From positions 186,001-250,000 of the forward strand of contig VIRR01000553.1 of NCBI GenBank assembly GCA_008638375.1: 64,000 nucleotides of DNA, given 5' to 3'. A program made the position numbers and the translations under genes. Positions 24,149-35,219 of this stretch are shown here, one piece after another (position 1 is the first letter of the stretch; each line of letters opens with the position of its first letter). This DNA comes from Nyssa sinensis (Eukaryota; Streptophyta; Magnoliopsida; Cornales; Nyssaceae). Below the pieces are notes generated by a model. The model ran no database searches. It saw only the letters and a program-made list of their open reading frames with translations, and had not been told where the DNA came from.

Positions 24149-25473
24149 CTATTGATAATACTTCCGTAAATGTTCCACGTTCCATGGCCTAGGAATAGGC
24201 TTCCCAGTCATGTCTTCTAGCCAGTAGGTGGTAGGCCTAACAACTTTCGTTACTCTGTAGGGGCCCTCCCAGTTTGGTGACAACTTTTCCTTAATGGGAT
24301 CCTTGGTATTTTGAAAGACTCTTCTTAAGACACAGTCTCCGACTTAAAAGCTGACCGTCTTGAGCCTTATCGTGGATTTGTTGACCATTCTCTGCTGATA
24401 GGCTTTCATTCTGATGCTGGCTTGATCCCTTCTCTCTTCAAGCAAATCCAAATTTTCCATCAGCTGCTGATCATTGGATTCTTGCTCGAAGGCTTCAGTC
24501 CTCAGGGTTAGCATACCGATCTCAACCGGGATTACTGCTTCTGTACCGTAGGCTAGTGAGAATGGAGTTTCAGAGGTGGGAGTTCTTCTGGTTGTTTTGT
24601 AAGCCCAAAAAACTCCAGGGAGTTCCTCTGCCCACTTTCCTTTGGCCTGCTCCAACCTTTTCTTTAATCCATCAAGGATCGTTCGGTTGGTGACCTCTGC
24701 TTGCCCATTTGCTTGTGGATGGCCTGGAGAGGCAAAGTGTTGCCTAATATTGGGATTTTCACAAAATTTCTTGAAGCCTTTACTAGTGAACTGCATCCCA
24801 TTGTCAGAGATAATCACACGTGGTATACCGAACCTGCAAACAATGTTTTTCCAGGTGAAGCTCTCAACTTCCTTCTCTGTGATATGTGTTAGAGGTTCAG
24901 CTTCGGCCCATTTAGAAAAGTAGTCAATGGCTACCAAGAGATACTTCCTGTTTGGTGGGGCCTTTGGTAATGGACCCACGATGTCCATTCCCCACTGAGT
25001 AAAGGGCCAAGGACTAGTAATCGGGATGAGCTCGTGATGAGGCTGGTGTTGATATGGGGCAAATCTTTGGCATTTGTCGCACTTCTGGACATACTCCTTA
25101 GCCTGCCTTAGCATGCTAGGCCAGTAGTAGCCTTGAGTCAGAGCTCGGTGAGCTATTGTTCTGCCCCCATTATGATTTCCGCAGATACCCTCGTGTATTT
25201 CAGCCAAGACATATTGTGATGCTTCTGGAGCTAAGTATTTTAACAGAGGTTGAGAATAAGACCTTCTGTAAAGCTTGTTGTTCTGGATCAGGTACCGAGC
25301 CGCTCTAATTCGGATTCTCCTGGCTTTGTTTTTGTCTTCTGGGAGGAGCCCAGATTTTAGGTACTAAAGGATTGGATTCATCCAGTTCTGGGGCTGTTCA
25401 GCAATTCGGGTAACTTGGGCTTCCACTATGCTGGGCCCTGGCTGATAGGAGATTTTTATCGTGGAATTTGCTT
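24149..25473 (-). pseudogene. Tat-lineage Ty3/gypsy pol remnant: RNase H tail, integrase and C-terminal part
   Basis: 441 codons read in one frame on the minus strand with two nonsense mutations (TAG at 25366-25364, TAA at 24346-24344) before the natural TAG at 24151-24149. The zinc finger HHCC is seen as HEGICGNH and CDKC. The catalytic triad is D in WGMDIVG, D in ISDNGMQF and E in GQAEVTNR, with 35 residues between the last two, as in integrases. It continues with KYLLVAIDYFSKW, TPFSLAYGTEAVIPVE and ends PWNVEHLRKYYQ. The motif set fits the Tat/Ogre/Retand group. Integrase inserts the cDNA copy into the genome; this copy is dead. Reverse transcriptase, protease, gag and the 5' LTR are missing: the frame stops abruptly at about 25473 where a tandem array begins. 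Confidence 0.9.
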
Positions 25474-27990
25474 CAGCTCCAAAAAGGCCTATTTTGGAAT
25501 TTTGTTAGACCAAAATGCCGGATATCGGCCTAACTACACCGAAACTCCATCACAAACCTCAAAAATGATAAAATAAACTTGTACGAACTTACGGCACTCG
25601 GTTCGGATGCCCAGTTTGAAACTTATGCAAGTTTCAGCTCCAAAAAGGCCCATTTTGGGATTTTGTTGGACCAAAATTCTGGATATCGGCCTAACTACAC
25701 TGAAAACCTATCACACACCTCAAAAATGATAAAATAAACTTGCACAAACTTACGACACTCAGTTCGGATACCCGGTTTGAAACTTATGCAAGTTTCAGCT
25801 TCAAAAAAGCCCATTTTGGGGTTTTGACACACCAAAATGCCAGATATTGGCCTAACTACACCGAAACCACATCAAACACATCAAAAATGATAAAATAAAC
25901 TTGCACAAACTTACGGCACCCGGTTCGGATGCCCCGTTTGAAACTTATGCAAGTTTAAGCTCCAAAAAGGCCCATTTTGGGGTTTTGTTGGACCAAAATG
26001 CCAGATATCGGCCTAACTACACCGAAACCACATCACACACCTCAAAAATACTAAAATAAACTTACACGAACTTATGGCACTCGGTTCAAATACCCGGTTT
26101 GAAACTTATGCAAGTTTCAGCTCTAAAAAGGCCCATTTTAGGATTTTGTTGGACCAAAATTCTGGATATCGGACTAACTACATGAAACCCCATCACACAC
26201 CTCAAAAATGATAAAATAAACTTGCACAAACTTACGGCACTCGATTCGGATACCCGGTTTGAAACTTATGCAAGTTTTAGTTCCAAAAAGGCCCATTTTG
26301 GGATTTTGACAGACCAAAATGACAGATATTGGCCTAAATACATCGAAACTACATCACACACCTCAAAGATGATAAAATAAACTTTCATGAACTTACGGCA
26401 CTCGGTTCGGATGCCCGGTTTGAAACTTATGCAAGTTTCAGCTCCAAAAAGGCCCATTTTGTGATTTTGTTGGACCAAAATGCCGGATATCGGTCTAACT
26501 ACACCAAAACTACATCACACACCTCAAAAATGATAAAATAAACTTGCACGAACTTACAGCACTCGGTTTGGATGTCCGGTTTGAAACTTATGCAAGTTTC
26601 AGCTCCAAAAAGGCCCATTTTGGGATTTTGACAGACCAAAATGCCGGATATCGACCTAACTATACTGAAACCCCATCACACACCTCAAAAATGATAAAAT
26701 AAACTTTCACGAACTTACGGCACTCGATTCGGATGCCCCGTTTGAAACTTATGCAAATTTCAGCTCCAAAAAGGCCCATTTTGAGATTTTGACAGACCAA
26801 AATGCCGGATATCGGCCTAACTACACTGAAACCCCATCACACACCTCAAAAATGATAAAATAAACTTGCACGAACTTACGACACTCGGTTCGGATGCCCG
26901 GTTTGAAACTTATGCAAGTTTTAGTTCCAAAAAGGCCCATTTTGGAGTTTTGACAGACCAAAATGTCGGATATCGGCGTAAATACACCAAAACCTCATCA
27001 CACACCTCAAAAATGATAAAATAAACTTGCATGAACTTACGGCACTCGGTTCGGATACCCGGTTTGAAACTTATGCAAGTTTCAACTCCAAAAAGACCCA
27101 TTTTGGGGTTTTATTGGACCAAAATGTCGGATATCGGCCTAACTACACCAAAACCACATCACACACCTTACAAATGATAAAATAAACTTGCACTAACTTA
27201 CGGCACTCGGTTCAGATACCCGGTTTGAAACTTATGTAAGTTTCAGCTCCAAAAAGGCCCATTTTAGAGTTTTGACAGACAAAATGTTGGATATCGGCCT
27301 AAATACACCGAAACCCCATCATACACCTCAAAAATGATAAAAAAAAACTTACACAAACTTACGGCACTCGGTTCAGATGCCCCGTTTGAAACTTATGCAA
27401 GTTTTAGCTCCAAAAAGGCTCATTTTGGGGTTTTGACAAACCAAAATGCCGGATATCGGCCTAACTACACCGAAACTACATCACACACCTCAAAAATGAT
27501 AAAATAAACTTTCATGAACTTACTGCACTCGGTTCGAATGCCCGGTTTGAAACTTATGCAAGTTTTAGCTCCAAAAAGGCCTATTTTGGAGTTTTGATAG
27601 ACCAAAATGCTGGATATTGGCCTAACTACACCGAAACCACATCACACACCTCAAAAATGATAAAATAAACTTGCACAAACTTACAGTACTCGGTTTGGAT
27701 GCCTGGTTTGAAACATATGCAAGTTTCAGCTCCAAAAAAGCCTATTTTGGGATTTTGACAGACCAAAATGTCAGATATTGGCCTAACTACACCGAAACCA
27801 CATCACACACCTCAAAAATGATAAAATAAACTTACACGAACTTACGGCACTCGGTTCAGATGTCCGGTTTGAAACTTATGCAAGTTTCAGCTCCAAAAAA
27901 GCCCATTTTGTGGTTTTGACAGACCAAAATGCCGGATATTGGCCTAACTACACCGAAACTCCATCACACACCTCACAAATGATAAAATAG
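25474..27990 (+). repeat. Satellite-like tandem array, about 161-bp unit, 15-16 copies
   Basis: AAACTTATGCAAGTTT recurs every 158-166 bases from about 25618 to 27868. Each unit also carries CAAAAAGGCCCATTTTGG, CCGGATATCGGCCTAACTAC, CATCACACACCTCAAAAATG and a CGGCACTCGGTTCGGATGCC box. Units differ by roughly 5-15 per cent. The array begins inside a unit directly at the broken pol frame and ends inside a unit at about 27990. Minus-strand frames of up to 70 codons are products of the repeat, not genes. Confidence 0.95.
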
Positions 27991-28417
27991 ACTTATGCTA
28001 ATTTATGTCATTTTTACTATTTATGCATGCAAAAAAAAACTATTCACATTCTATGTTCATGTATATTTAATAATTGTTCTAATATATATCATTTGATCTT
28101 TATTTCAGATTGATCGGGATTATTGTTGCTCCCTCTTTATGTCTTGCATCGGAACTTGTTATTTTTTTTTTTTTTTTCTTTTCATGGACATTTGTAGTTA
28201 CATTTTTTGAGACAATTTTTAATTCTTCTATTTATTGTTAAATTGTACTTTTACAAATGTACATAATTAGTTTAATATATATATATATATGAATGTATTT
28301 TTTTTTTAATATATTCATTTCAGAATGCTTGGATTTTATTGTATATCGGGATGGATGATTGATACGGGTTTAAACAGGAATAAAATAACAAATAAAACAA
28401 AGCAAATATGGTTTTAA
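27991..28417. other. Probable distal part of a CACTA element
   Basis: Between the 161-bp array and the GCGACG-rich terminus. A pyrimidine-rich stretch ending TTTCAG (about 28103-28108) looks like a 3' splice site. A T-rich tract and an (AT)n run near 28275 follow. No transposase domain is visible, so the assignment depends on the adjacent terminus. Confidence 0.35.
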
Positions 28418-28430
28418 CAACAAAAAAAAA

Positions 28431-28661
28431 CTTTTAGCGACGCTCAGTGTGCGTCGCTAAAAACAACCATTAGCGACGTACATTGTAAGCGTCGCTAAAA
28501 GTTACCATTAGCGACGCACAGTGGCGTGTGCGTCGCTAGTACTATTAGCGACGCCATTATTTGCGACGCTTTAACGTGCGTCGCAAAATCTCTTTAGAGA
28601 CGCAAAATACCACTATTAGCGACGCACGTGTGCGTCGCTAGTAGTGGCTTTTCTTGTAGTG
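28431..28661 (-). mobile_element. CACTA (En/Spm-type) transposon terminus with GCGACG subterminal repeats
   Basis: The outer end on the minus strand is CACTACAAGAAAA, the classical CACTA terminus. It is preceded inward by about ten TAGCGACGC / GCGTCGCTA blocks in both orientations, which in this superfamily are transposase-binding subterminal repeats. Bases after the terminus are GGC, the possible 3-bp target duplication. The matching left terminus was not found between 18 and 28 kb, so the element is truncated or rearranged. Confidence 0.8.
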
Positions 28662-31016
28662 GGCTACCTTTATCTCATTCATGAAAAGTCCCAATCATTG
28701 GAAGTGTTCAAATCATTCAAAGTTGATTTTTCAAATTAATTTTGTATTTTAAATTTTGTAATATTGTATTATTAATAGTTCATCAAATCATATAATTATT
28801 ATGTTACAATAGCATAATGCTGTATTATTTGAGATTTTAAAACTTAATATAGAAATGGGAAGCACCACCACCACTCTCGTCACACAAAAAAAAAAGTATT
28901 GAGGTAATTAAACTTATTTTCTTTGAGATTTTTGATAATTACACTAATCTCTCTTAAAGTTTCTAAAATTGTACTAACTTCTCTTATTTTACCTTAGAAT
29001 ATACAAATACTTCCCTACAATCAATTTTTTTAAAATGACAAAACTACCAGTTCTATGTTTTTTTAATAATTTTTTAATTTTGACCAATTCTTTTTCTAGT
29101 TTTTAAATAAATATTGAGAAAAACTTTAAATTTATTTTTATATAAAATTAAAATAAGTTATTTACCTTATTTTTTTGAAAAAATAAAATAGTTAAAAAAA
29201 ACTTTAAAAATAAGTTAAAAAAATAGCCAAAATTCAAAAAAATATAAAAATAAATAAATAAAATTGCCAAGAAATTAACCTTATTTTTATGTTAATTTTT
29301 TAATTAAATTGCCAAGAAAGTTGAGGTCCATATTCACACTGAGAAATTAACTTATTCTTAATGTGTATGCTAGTATCCACATCAACTAAGGCTACACACT
29401 TATTATGTTTTTATTTTTTATTTTTATAACTTGGTATTCAATCATTCAGATCTATTAATTTGAGGTATAAATCTCATTGTCCATTAACAAGGGACTCAAT
29501 TAAAGTCGAGGTAGCATCCCGTATGAACTGGCCCTAAGGGGAAGTGACATTAACTGGGTTTCGACCTGACGATCTTAGGGGACAACCCCTTAGTTGCTGT
29601 CTATCGCCCACTCGATCACTCCTACTAGGGTTTTTATGTTTTGAATTTGTTAATCATATTTAATTGATTTTGAGATTATTTGAAATGGAATTTCAAATTG
29701 TATTTATTGATCATAACTTTTTTTATTAAGTACGATTTAAGTTAAGTTTGCAAGTCTAATTTTTTCTATTTAGTCAAATCCAATATGAATTCTCTTATTT
29801 GATAATTGTTAAGTAATTTTTAATAACTCACTCAAAACACAATTACTTATTCAAATAAGACTTTTACGTAATTATTTAAGGATCACTTTTATACGTACTA
29901 TTCAATCAAGCAAGCATTGAGTGACTGTTCATATCATTCGAATAGTACGTAAGTATTAAAATTTCAACCATCAAACGAGTACCGAGTGAGTTTTCACATC
30001 ATCATATACCTTCTCATGTGATTTTACAGAAATTCTTAGAAGTGATTGGTATGGTGACAACTAACATGGTAATGCAATTTTCAATATTCTACACTTTTGA
30101 CTATTTTATGAATTTCCAAGTGTAACATAGGCCCCAAAAATTTGAATTGTAAATGACGTGGTGTTTCTGCATGCATTAAATAATGTAGTTAATATATAAA
30201 TTTAAAAATGAGTTTGTAAGTGACATTTTTATATGAAATCAAGTTTTCAAATGGTCCTTTTGTCCTTAATTTGGTTTCTGTAACAAATTTAAAACAATTT
30301 TAATTTGAAAAACAAGTTAAAATTTACATAGTTTAAGTAAAAGTAAAATACCCTATCTTTTATCTCTTTTTGTTCTTCTTGAGTTTCCTCCTCTCATTGA
30401 CTAGAGAGAGTGAGAAAGACAGAAAAGATATAAATTTATTTTTTCTTTTGTCTCAAATGCTACTAGAGTTCAACAAATGCTACTACAAACCCATGGTTCA
30501 TATTCAAATTCTGCAAGACAGTCATGCATATATCCTTACAAAGCTAAATTAAAAATAAAAAGAAAAAAACAGAACTAGGAAGATTTATTTAGTTGTAGAA
30601 TGAAAAAGTGAGCATCTAAACATAATCATATGTTTTTAGTGAAGAATTTAGTCTTTTCAATGAATATAAACAATTATCAAATCATGTAAATTTTTTCCAT
30701 TATTTCCTCTCTCCTCTCTCTCTTTCTACTTCTTGTTGCATAAATTGTTATTTTACAATAATATATATATATATATATTGATATTTGTTATATAATAAAA
30801 CACATTTGTTATATAATGAAACATTGAACATTCTTAATCAACTCCATGGACAATGTTGCAACGCTCAAATGACGCTCTAAAAACCCAAAAGAAACTTGAA
30901 CTTGACAATCTTAATAAAAAGGAAACAACAAAAAAGAAGAAAAAAGAACAACACTCCACTCAAACACTTCAAAGAGTGGCATGCATGATAAGCCTACAAA
31001 AATGACGGATCATCTT
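28662..31016. other. Unassigned AT-rich region upstream of the B3 gene's 3' end
   Basis: No gene supported on either strand. About 29510-29640 is less AT-rich (CTAAGGGGAAGTGACATTAA segment) and may be a fragment of an old element. An (AT)n run lies at 30762-30779. A short plus-strand frame (30370-30552) lacks any recognisable motif. Confidence 0.4.
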
Positions 31017-31541
31017 TCAACTTTCAATTACCCACGTGTATGCATTTTGTTGCCCTAATGGATCCCCGCGATAAACAACTAGTGTTTCGCCTCTTCTGAG
31101 ATTTAATTGTGACACAAAACCTGGCCACCCATCGCAATACAGAAACAATTGTCCATTTATCGTTCCAATCTCAAACGACAAAGCAGGTCCATCTATGTTG
31201 AACACATTCATTTGCTCATCTCCGGGAGGTAAATGTATTGCTGCCTCTTCTGGTATTATTATTGTTATTGGATCAGTTCCTAAATCCAAATCCGTCAGTT
31301 GCTTTCTAAAGAAAACCCCGAACTCCTCCTCCTCCTCCTCCCCGAACTCCTCGAACTCCTCCTCCTCCTCCCCGAACTCCTCCTCCTCGAACACCTCCTC
31401 CTCGAACTCCTCCTCGTTGAACCCCTCCGACATAAACAACCACGCCTCCGCCAAAAACAACGCCTCCGCCTGCGCCGTCCCCAACGCCCGCGCCCGCTCC
31501 AGCTCCACCCTCAGAACCACCCGCTCCAGCTGCGTCATCAT
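31017..31541 (-). CDS. Small B3-domain protein with an acidic Glu/Phe tract (putative DNA-binding regulator)
   Basis: 174 residues from ATG 31541 to TGA 31017; the frame opens nine codons earlier at a GTG, which plants would not use. Residues 1-38 look like a helix rich in Glu, Arg, Ala and Leu. Residues 39-74 are an acidic tract of E runs broken by F and G, coded by GAG/GAA repeats. Residues 77-173 match the B3 fold: FFRKQLTDLDLG, then TIIIPEEAAIHLP, then LYCDGWPGFVSQLNLRRGET and LVVYRGD. B3 domains bind DNA in plant nuclei (ARF, LAV, RAV and REM groups); this single short domain is closest in style to REM-like proteins. The acidic tract could be an activation or interaction segment, which is inference. 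The domain is intact, so it may be a real gene amid repeats. No intron is needed inside the frame. A TATA box lies at 31759-31766. Confidence 0.7.
   Translation of the reverse strand: MMTQLERVVLRVELERARALGTAQAEALFLAEAWLFMSEGFNEEEFEEEVFEEEEFGEEEEEFEEFGEEEEEEFGVFFRKQLTDLDLGTDPITIIIPEEAAIHLPPGDEQMNVFNIDGPALSFEIGTINGQLFLYCDGWPGFVSQLNLRRGETLVVYRGDPLGQQNAYTWVIES
31313..31425 (-). repeat. Trinucleotide-rich tract coding the acidic segment
   Basis: Plus strand is CTCCTC repeats punctuated by GAA/CGAA; on the coding strand GAG and GAA with TTC. It is a likely length-variable site inside the B3 protein. Confidence 0.75.
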
Positions 31542-31758
31542 CCTTTCTCTTTCTCCTCCTCCTTCCACAATTGTTCAAATTAATCTGTAAAAAGAAGAGA
31601 AGAAGATGATAAATAGATTAAAGTAAGTTCATTAACTATATTATGTAAGAACAAAGATGCATGGTAGAGAAAGAGAGTCGCCTCTCTCTTTCGCTTGTAG
31701 CACATAAAAGTAGATATGAACTTATGAGATATGTCTTTGCAAAATTATAAAGTTTGCA

Positions 31759-31766
31759 TATTTATA
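31759..31766 (-). promoter_or_regulatory. TATA box of the B3 gene
   Basis: Minus-strand TATAAATA, about 220 bases before the ATG. The leader between contains a polypyrimidine stretch ending TTTTTACAG at about 31585, which could be the 3' site of a leader intron. Confidence 0.5.
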
Positions 31767-31799
31767 AAGGAAGAATTATGACCGACCATTAATGAATTA

Positions 31800-32799
31800 T
31801 TAGAGATTTCAACTCATTGATTGACAAAACCTTGACTTATTATCATGAGCTGCTAGCTTTCTTCTAAGCATAGTGGCCTTTTTTTTCTCCTCCTCAATTT
31901 TTACAGCTCCCAAAGTGTACTTTCTTTAATGGGTGTTTGATGTTTCCTTACCTAATATGAAATAAAAAAAAATGCTTGTAAAAAATAATTCATATTTGTT
32001 TCTTTATAAAGACAGTTTTATATGTCTAGAGAACTAAAATTAATATAAAAATAATTTTAAAAATTTAATCAAACAATTAAGTACATTTCTAAAGATATTT
32101 TTTTTTAGAATATTAAAAAGAAAGATGCAAAAATTATTCTCAAAAATTGTGATATGATTAATTTAAAAACTTGCAATGTGACAATATCACACATACTTGA
32201 ACTATACGTATCAATCAGATAATAAATTTTTGAACATGAGGACAAAACTTACGATGTGGCAATATTACACACTCGAACCATACATATCAATCAGATAATA
32301 AAATTTCGAACATGAGTACGAATTGTAACATTATCCTATTCCCAATGGTCTATCATAGAGGAATGCAATCACTTTCGCTTAGCTAATGGTCAGCATATTC
32401 TAGAATCTCTTCCTCTCAGCAACTGGACCACAAATCCTCACATTTGGGAGTGTTTCCTCTTAGAGTTGCCACAGGCGGCCGCAATTGGGGATGACATGTG
32501 GCAGGGGTTGGTGGAGATGGGAAATAGATGGAGAAGATTTGAATTTGGCACGTGAGGGAGCATATGGCAGGTCGGGCAGATTTAGAAGTGTGGGTGATCC
32601 AGATCAAACAAGTCCCACCCCTGCCCCCGGCACAGCGGCAGCTTTGTTTTTTTTTTTTTGGGGGGGGGAGGGGGGTGTAATGGGCTAGGTATAAGACCAC
32701 GGCCCAATAACCCAGTGACGGGGTCCTAGGTCTGAGCCTTTTAAAGATTAAAATGAATGGCCTTACGAGAAGTCAGGTGGATTAAAAAACTTAAAGAAG
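31800..32799. other. Unassigned region between the B3 gene and the LINE tail
   Basis: No gene supported. It holds the 78-bp tandem duplication (32169-32318), a T run followed by a G run (32648-32671), and a GC-richer stretch (32460-32640) with no convincing frame. Confidence 0.4.
32169..32318 (+). repeat. Tandem duplication, 78-bp period
   Basis: Two diverged copies share TATCAATCAGATAATAAA and a GAACATGAG end (first copy from ACTTGCAATGTG, second from ACTTACGATGTG). Confidence 0.8.
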
Positions 32800-33725
32800 T
32801 ATGAGCCCAACACTTCGTGGAGTAGGGTTATAGTAGCCAAGCTTGGCTTGGGTGCAAGGAAGGGGAATGGGTTTCTTCGGAAGTCAGCGGTCCATATGGG
32901 ATGTTTATAGAAATCATTAGAAAAGGGGCTGATGATTTTTTTTTTTCCTGGTGCACTTGCTTTGAGGTAGAAAATGGTTTGAGGGTGAAGTTTTTGTTGG
33001 ATGATTTGAGTGGTGTTCCAACTGTCACGTACAAGTCTCCCCTTTTATTTTAGCTTTTGATAAATTGTGCGGCCTATGTGGCAAACTGTGTCTTTCTCAA
33101 TGGTGGGGCAACTTGGGCTCCTAGTTTTGGAGAAATTTCTGTGACAGGGAAACAAAGGAAGCATTGAGACTGATGGCGTTTCTTCAAAGCTTTAAGCTGC
33201 TTGCCCATAGAGATTGATTCTCTCAGATGGAAGATTGATGAGAGTAGGAAGTTATCTGTCAAGTCCTGTTACAAGGAGTTGACAAATAGGGGCATTAGAA
33301 ATTTCTCTTGAGAAAGCATTTGGTGTGCAAAGCCACCTGGAAAGGTAGCCTTTGGTTTCACTATGGTCGACCGGTGTTGCACGTGTAAAATTGATGAGAA
33401 GAGCATAAGCCACTGGTTTCTCGATGGTCAACCAGTGTTACATGTATAAAGTTGATGAGAAGAGCATAAGCCATAGAGATAGGTGATGCCTTTTTTTTCC
33501 TCCTCTCTCTTTGGCTATGCTTGGACTATGCCAGCCTTAGTTTTGGAATTCTTAGAGGGGATGGAGAGGGAGTCGAGTGAGAAGGTGCTCAAGGTTTGGA
33601 TGTTGGTGCCTCTTTGCTTGTTCTGTTGCTTTAAAACTTTATACTTTTGGGTAAGGTTGTCGAAATGTGCATTGGAAGGTGAATCATTTTTCAAAAATAG
33701 TGTATCGTGTATCATAAGAGATGCA
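32800..33725 (+). pseudogene. LINE (non-LTR retrotransposon) 3' remnant with zf-RVT domain
   Basis: Read across several frames, the segment follows the C-terminal part of plant LINE ORF2. First comes WSRVIVAKLG (about 32818), then SLRWKID and KLSVKSCYKELTNRG (33215-33290), ESIWCAKPPGKVAFG (33310-33355), the finger CCTCKIDEKSISHW (about 33374), and LFGYAWTMPALVLEFLEG with an LKVWMLVPLCLFCCF segment (33510-33640). Stops and frame shifts are frequent, and a 61-bp tandem duplication breaks the finger region. The reverse transcriptase core and endonuclease are not seen, so it is 5'-truncated, as usual for LINEs. No clear poly(A) tail remains. Confidence 0.75.
33365..33486 (+). repeat. 61-bp tandem duplication inside the LINE finger
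   Basis: GGTCGACCGGTGTTGCACGT and GGTCAACCAGTGTTACATGT each start a copy ending in GAGAAGAGCATAAGCCA. A period of 61 is not a multiple of three and shifts the frame. Confidence 0.85.
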
Positions 33726-35219
33726 CAATTATTTTTAGGGAAAGCCTATTCCCACTCCCATATGTTCTCATGCACTCCAAAAAGTACATTATTTGAACAT
33801 TTAATAATATTTATTTGGAGTGCATTTCTACATGTAAGGAGTGGGATTATCATCTCCCTCTTTAAAAAAAATATATTTATAAATATATATACATACAGCT
33901 TGGATACACACACACACAATGTTAGAAATGATATAAATAACATTGCAACTCATTAAAATTGCGAATTCAACAAAATTCAATAATATTCATTGTACTGATA
34001 TTCATGAAATTCAACCTTGGCTATTCAACAAAATGTATATGTTATAAACAACAATTTCAGAATAAAAGTTCAACCCTATGCATAGCAACTGGAAGAGTAA
34101 TCAGAAACGAACATATTTTGAAAATTCTAAAGAGTATTATTCAGAACCCCAATTGGAAGAGTAATCAGAAACCCATCAAAAGTATTCAACAAAATCGATC
34201 ACAAGATTCACAACCAATCAAAGTTATTAAGAAACCTAACAAAAGAAAAATAATAAAAGAGTATGACGTGTGATTTAGGGTGCAAGTGAAAGTTGAAATA
34301 CCTAAAATTGCGAAACCTTCCTTAGAAAAGGATTGAAATCAGAATACAACTTTTGAATACAGTCCCCTGCTGTCGTCACTCTGCTGTTGAAATCGAATGA
34401 TTGAAAAAAGATATAGAAGGCTTTGTGATTGAAATAGAAAACGAGGATCGAAGACGAATGGTTAGGGCTTTGCAGTCGAAATACAGTCTCCCAGCATCAT
34501 CACCCCTTTGTGATCGAAATAGAAGACCAAGGATTAGAGCTTTGCGATCGAAATCCACTAGTTTCATTTCTATCGAGTGACGAAGTTAGGGCTTAGACGA
34601 GTGATGAAGGATCAAAAAAAGGACCATATCCGAACGTCATTTTGAAGTTTCTTACAAAATGAAAAAAGTCCAAAACACTGGCGTTTTGGTGGAGTGCGCA
34701 TATCGTCCGTTTCAGCGATATGAAACATATTGTGCATATCGTTTCATGCATATCTTCCTACTGTTTTAATCCAAATCTTTTCCCGATTTATTTATGCACC
34801 CCAAGGAATTAAATCCCAACAATTTGTTTCTAAATTAAAGCATGAAACTTCAAAAACCCGATTATTCATAAAAACCTGCAACTGCTTAATTCTATCTGAT
34901 TTCTTCACTAAATTTCCTCATTCCAATTGCAGAATTTTGAATTTTTTTTTAATTAAGCTACATAATCCTACTGTTTTTAGCATGCTTATAACTCTAAAAT
35001 TTAAAGATAGAAAAACCAAAATCTTTGAGTTTGCACTCACCTTGTAGGCTGCAGTATCCTCCTCTTCTACTCTTGATTTCACTTCTAAATTTCAAAAACT
35101 TCTTCCACACTTCTATCTCCCTCTGATTGCTCACAAGCCTTATCCTTTTATTTGGTCTTCCTTCAAACCACAAACCACATATATATACAAGAAATCAGCC
35201 GCTTTCTCCCTCTCTTAAG
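33726..35219. other. Unassigned region with imperfect repeats
   Basis: 34290-34570 repeats variants of a TTGTGATCGAAATAGAAGAC phrase (near 34430 and 34510), an old tandem structure. About 34680-34745 has repeated CATATCG words. (CA)n lies at 33907-33918. No gene supported. Confidence 0.4.

Noticed and set aside
31541..31568. Start of the B3 protein at a GTG nine codons upstream
   Set aside because: Nuclear plant genes do not normally start at GTG; the first ATG of the frame is at 31541.
31195..31590. Plus-strand frames opposite the B3 gene, and a Gly-rich minus frame at 31306-31578
   Set aside because: Only the 31017-31541 minus frame shows a protein family (B3). The others are shadows of the CTC/GAG repeat.
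33483..33956. 157-codon plus-strand frame taken as a possible host gene
   Set aside because: Its first third is the C-terminal text of a plant LINE; the rest is AT-rich read-through.
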